NCBI GenBank assembly: GCA_022448525.1
Contig: JAKVCX010000006.1
Coordinates: forward strand, 1 to 64,000
Direction of reading: 5' to 3'
DNA: 64,000 bases
Source: Tenacibaculum sp.
GTDB taxonomy: Bacteria > Bacteroidota > Bacteroidia > Flavobacteriales > Flavobacteriaceae
Below the pieces are notes generated by a model. The model did not search any database and was not told where the DNA came from. It saw only the letters and a list, made by a program, of their open reading frames with translations. Below, one piece after another: positions 62,886-64,000 of the stretch. A program made the position numbers and the translations under genes. Positions within the stretch are counted from its first letter, which is position 1. Every line of letters begins with the position of its first letter.

Positions 62886-63643
62886 TGTCAAGTCATTACA
62901 ACATATCTGCAACAATTGTTCTTTTTAAGGAACAAGAAGATGTGCTGTTAAAAGCTGTAAATTCATGTTTAGCTTATTCAGGAGAAAAGAAACTTTTTTT
63001 AGTTGATAATTCTCCAACACCAATTTCAAATTCCTACATTCTCAATCACCCTGAAATTACCTATATTTTTAATGATAAGAATTTGGGTTTTTCTAGAGCA
63101 AATAATCTTGTTCTAAGGGAGATTAAAGATAATTCTAGGTATCATTTAGTTTTAAATCCAGATACCTTTTTTAAACCCCAAGTTTTAGATGAGTTAGTAG
63201 AACAGTTTGAGATAAATGAGGACTTGGCACTTGTAGCTCCTGCAATTAAATATCCTGATGGTGAACATCAATATTCAGTTCGTAAATATCCAAACTTTTT
63301 AGATCTCTTATTTCGAAAAACAGGAATCAATAAAAAGAGAATTTACCAGCAGGAATATAGAAACCTAGATTTATCTAAACCTTTCTTTCCTGAAGCTGTT
63401 CATGGTTGTTTTATGCTTTTTAAAACAGAAGATTTTACGCAGATAAATGGATTTGATGAACGGTATTTTTTATACATGGAAGATTTAGATATTTGTAAAA
63501 AAATAGACCAAATAGGTAAAAAGAAATATTACTTTCCAAGTGTTGAAGTAACTCATGTTTTACGCAAAGGATCGGCAAAAAACATCAAGTTATTTTTCTA
63601 TCATTTCTCATCTGCTGTGAAGTATTTTTTAAAATGGTTATAG
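62885..63643 (+). CDS. Glycosyltransferase family 2 (rhamnosyltransferase-like)
   Basis: 252 residues, GT-A fold. NTP-sugar site VDNSPTPISNS and FNDKNLGFSRANNLVLRE; the DXD-like NPDTFFKPQVLDELVEQF; acceptor region GCFMLFKTEDFTQINGFDERYFLYMEDLDICKKI. The pattern is that of the rhamnosyltransferase/WbbL group. Last gene of the cluster, overlapping WcaJ-like by 1 bp. Confidence 0.92.
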   Translation: MSSHYNISATIVLFKEQEDVLLKAVNSCLAYSGEKKLFLVDNSPTPISNSYILNHPEITYIFNDKNLGFSRANNLVLREIKDNSRYHLVLNPDTFFKPQVLDELVEQFEINEDLALVAPAIKYPDGEHQYSVRKYPNFLDLLFRKTGINKKRIYQQEYRNLDLSKPFFPEAVHGCFMLFKTEDFTQINGFDERYFLYMEDLDICKKIDQIGKKKYYFPSVEVTHVLRKGSAKNIKLFFYHFSSAVKYFLKWL

Positions 63644-63676
63644 CTATATTTGCAGCTCAATAACACAACACACACA

Positions 63677-64000
63677 ATGAATATTTTAGTTTTAGGTTCT
63701 GGAGGAAGAGAACATGCATTTACGCACAAGCTATCACAGAGTAAAAAAATCAATAAACTTTTTGTTGCACCAGGAAATGCTGGTACTGATGAAATTGCGA
63801 TTAATATTGCGATAAATCCAACCGATTTTGAGGCAGTAAAAAAAGTAGTTCTAGAACAAGATATTAACATGGTTGTGGTAGGGCCGGAAGCTCCATTAGT
63901 TGAAGGTGTACACGATTTCTTTTTATCTGATGAAGAATTAAAATCTGTTCCAGTTATTGGTCCAAAAAAAGACGGAGCTTTACTGGAAGGAAGTAAAGAT
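63677..64000 (+). CDS. purD: Phosphoribosylamine-glycine ligase, N-terminal part (3' end outside window)
   Basis: ATP-dependent synthesis of glycinamide ribonucleotide in purine synthesis. The first 108 codons are present, opening MNILVLGSGGREHAFTHKLS with LFVAPGNAGTDEIAINI and VVVGPEAPLVEGV, the PurD N-terminal domain. The frame is intact to the window edge. Confidence 0.96.
   Translation, partial: MNILVLGSGGREHAFTHKLSQSKKINKLFVAPGNAGTDEIAINIAINPTDFEAVKKVVLEQDINMVVVGPEAPLVEGVHDFFLSDEELKSVPVIGPKKDGALLEGSKD

Overview
This window looks like a chromosomal segment of a marine-type flavobacterium (Bacteroidota, family Flavobacteriaceae). The DNA is AT-rich. Promoters carry the Bacteroidota -7 box TAnnTTTG, most genes lack a Shine-Dalgarno sequence, and the families are typical of the group (AraC/GyrI regulators, TPR sensor kinases, PorT-like barrels next to ECF sigma factors, SbtA, MerC, LuxE-like acyl-protein synthetase). 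The genus cannot be fixed from sequence alone. No rRNA, tRNA, CRISPR array, prophage or insertion sequence was recognised.

Layout. 1-9 kb: the 3' half of recA, an AraC/GyrI regulator, a lipoprotein amidohydrolase, GNAT, dut, gpsA, an ACT-domain protein, an MFS exporter, a YHS protein and a LuxE-like enzyme. 9-18 kb: an ECF sigma factor with a membrane-anchored beta-barrel partner, flanked by two related small lipoproteins, then LOG, isoaspartyl peptidase, an aldehyde dehydrogenase and an OmpR-type two-component system. 18-20.9 kb: an S9 peptidase, then a gene-free kilobase holding four repeated small-RNA units on the minus strand. 20.9-35 kb: pth, queD, an SbtA-type transporter with a divergent LysR regulator, a second AraC/GyrI regulator with a fatty-acid hydroxylase, enoyl-CoA hydratase, MATE, Fur/MerC/folE, mutS and a TrmH-type methyltransferase.

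35-46.8 kb is the accessory and most unusual part. Two paralogous TPR histidine kinases flank an array of about eight 78-bp repeats with an embedded GIY-YIG gene. A 49-residue Gly-rich peptide precedes the second kinase, which is followed by a divergent response regulator. Next come three promoter-terminator units without an evident gene, a lipoprotein/LytS/LytTR operon, a lipase-like lipoprotein, and four tandem cassettes each encoding a 33-residue peptide of one new-looking family. All seven promoter units (three empty, four peptide) share a 22-bp direct-repeat element at 24-25 bp from TAnnTTTG. They therefore look like one regulon, probably controlled by one of the adjacent two-component systems.

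46.8-64 kb: an acyl-CoA dehydrogenase, rnpA, a C-terminal processing protease, a nucleoside phosphorylase-like protein, then a Wzx/Wzy-type surface-polysaccharide cluster (Wzz-like protein, GDP-fucose synthesis by gmd and fcl, flippase, two polymerase/ligase-like proteins, glycosyltransferases, acetyltransferase, initiating sugar-phosphate transferase), ending in the 5' part of purD.

The best candidates for undescribed biology are the 33-residue peptide cassettes with their shared promoter element, and the four-copy small-RNA array with a G-rich hairpin loop and conserved upstream palindromes. All alignments and spacings were made by eye.
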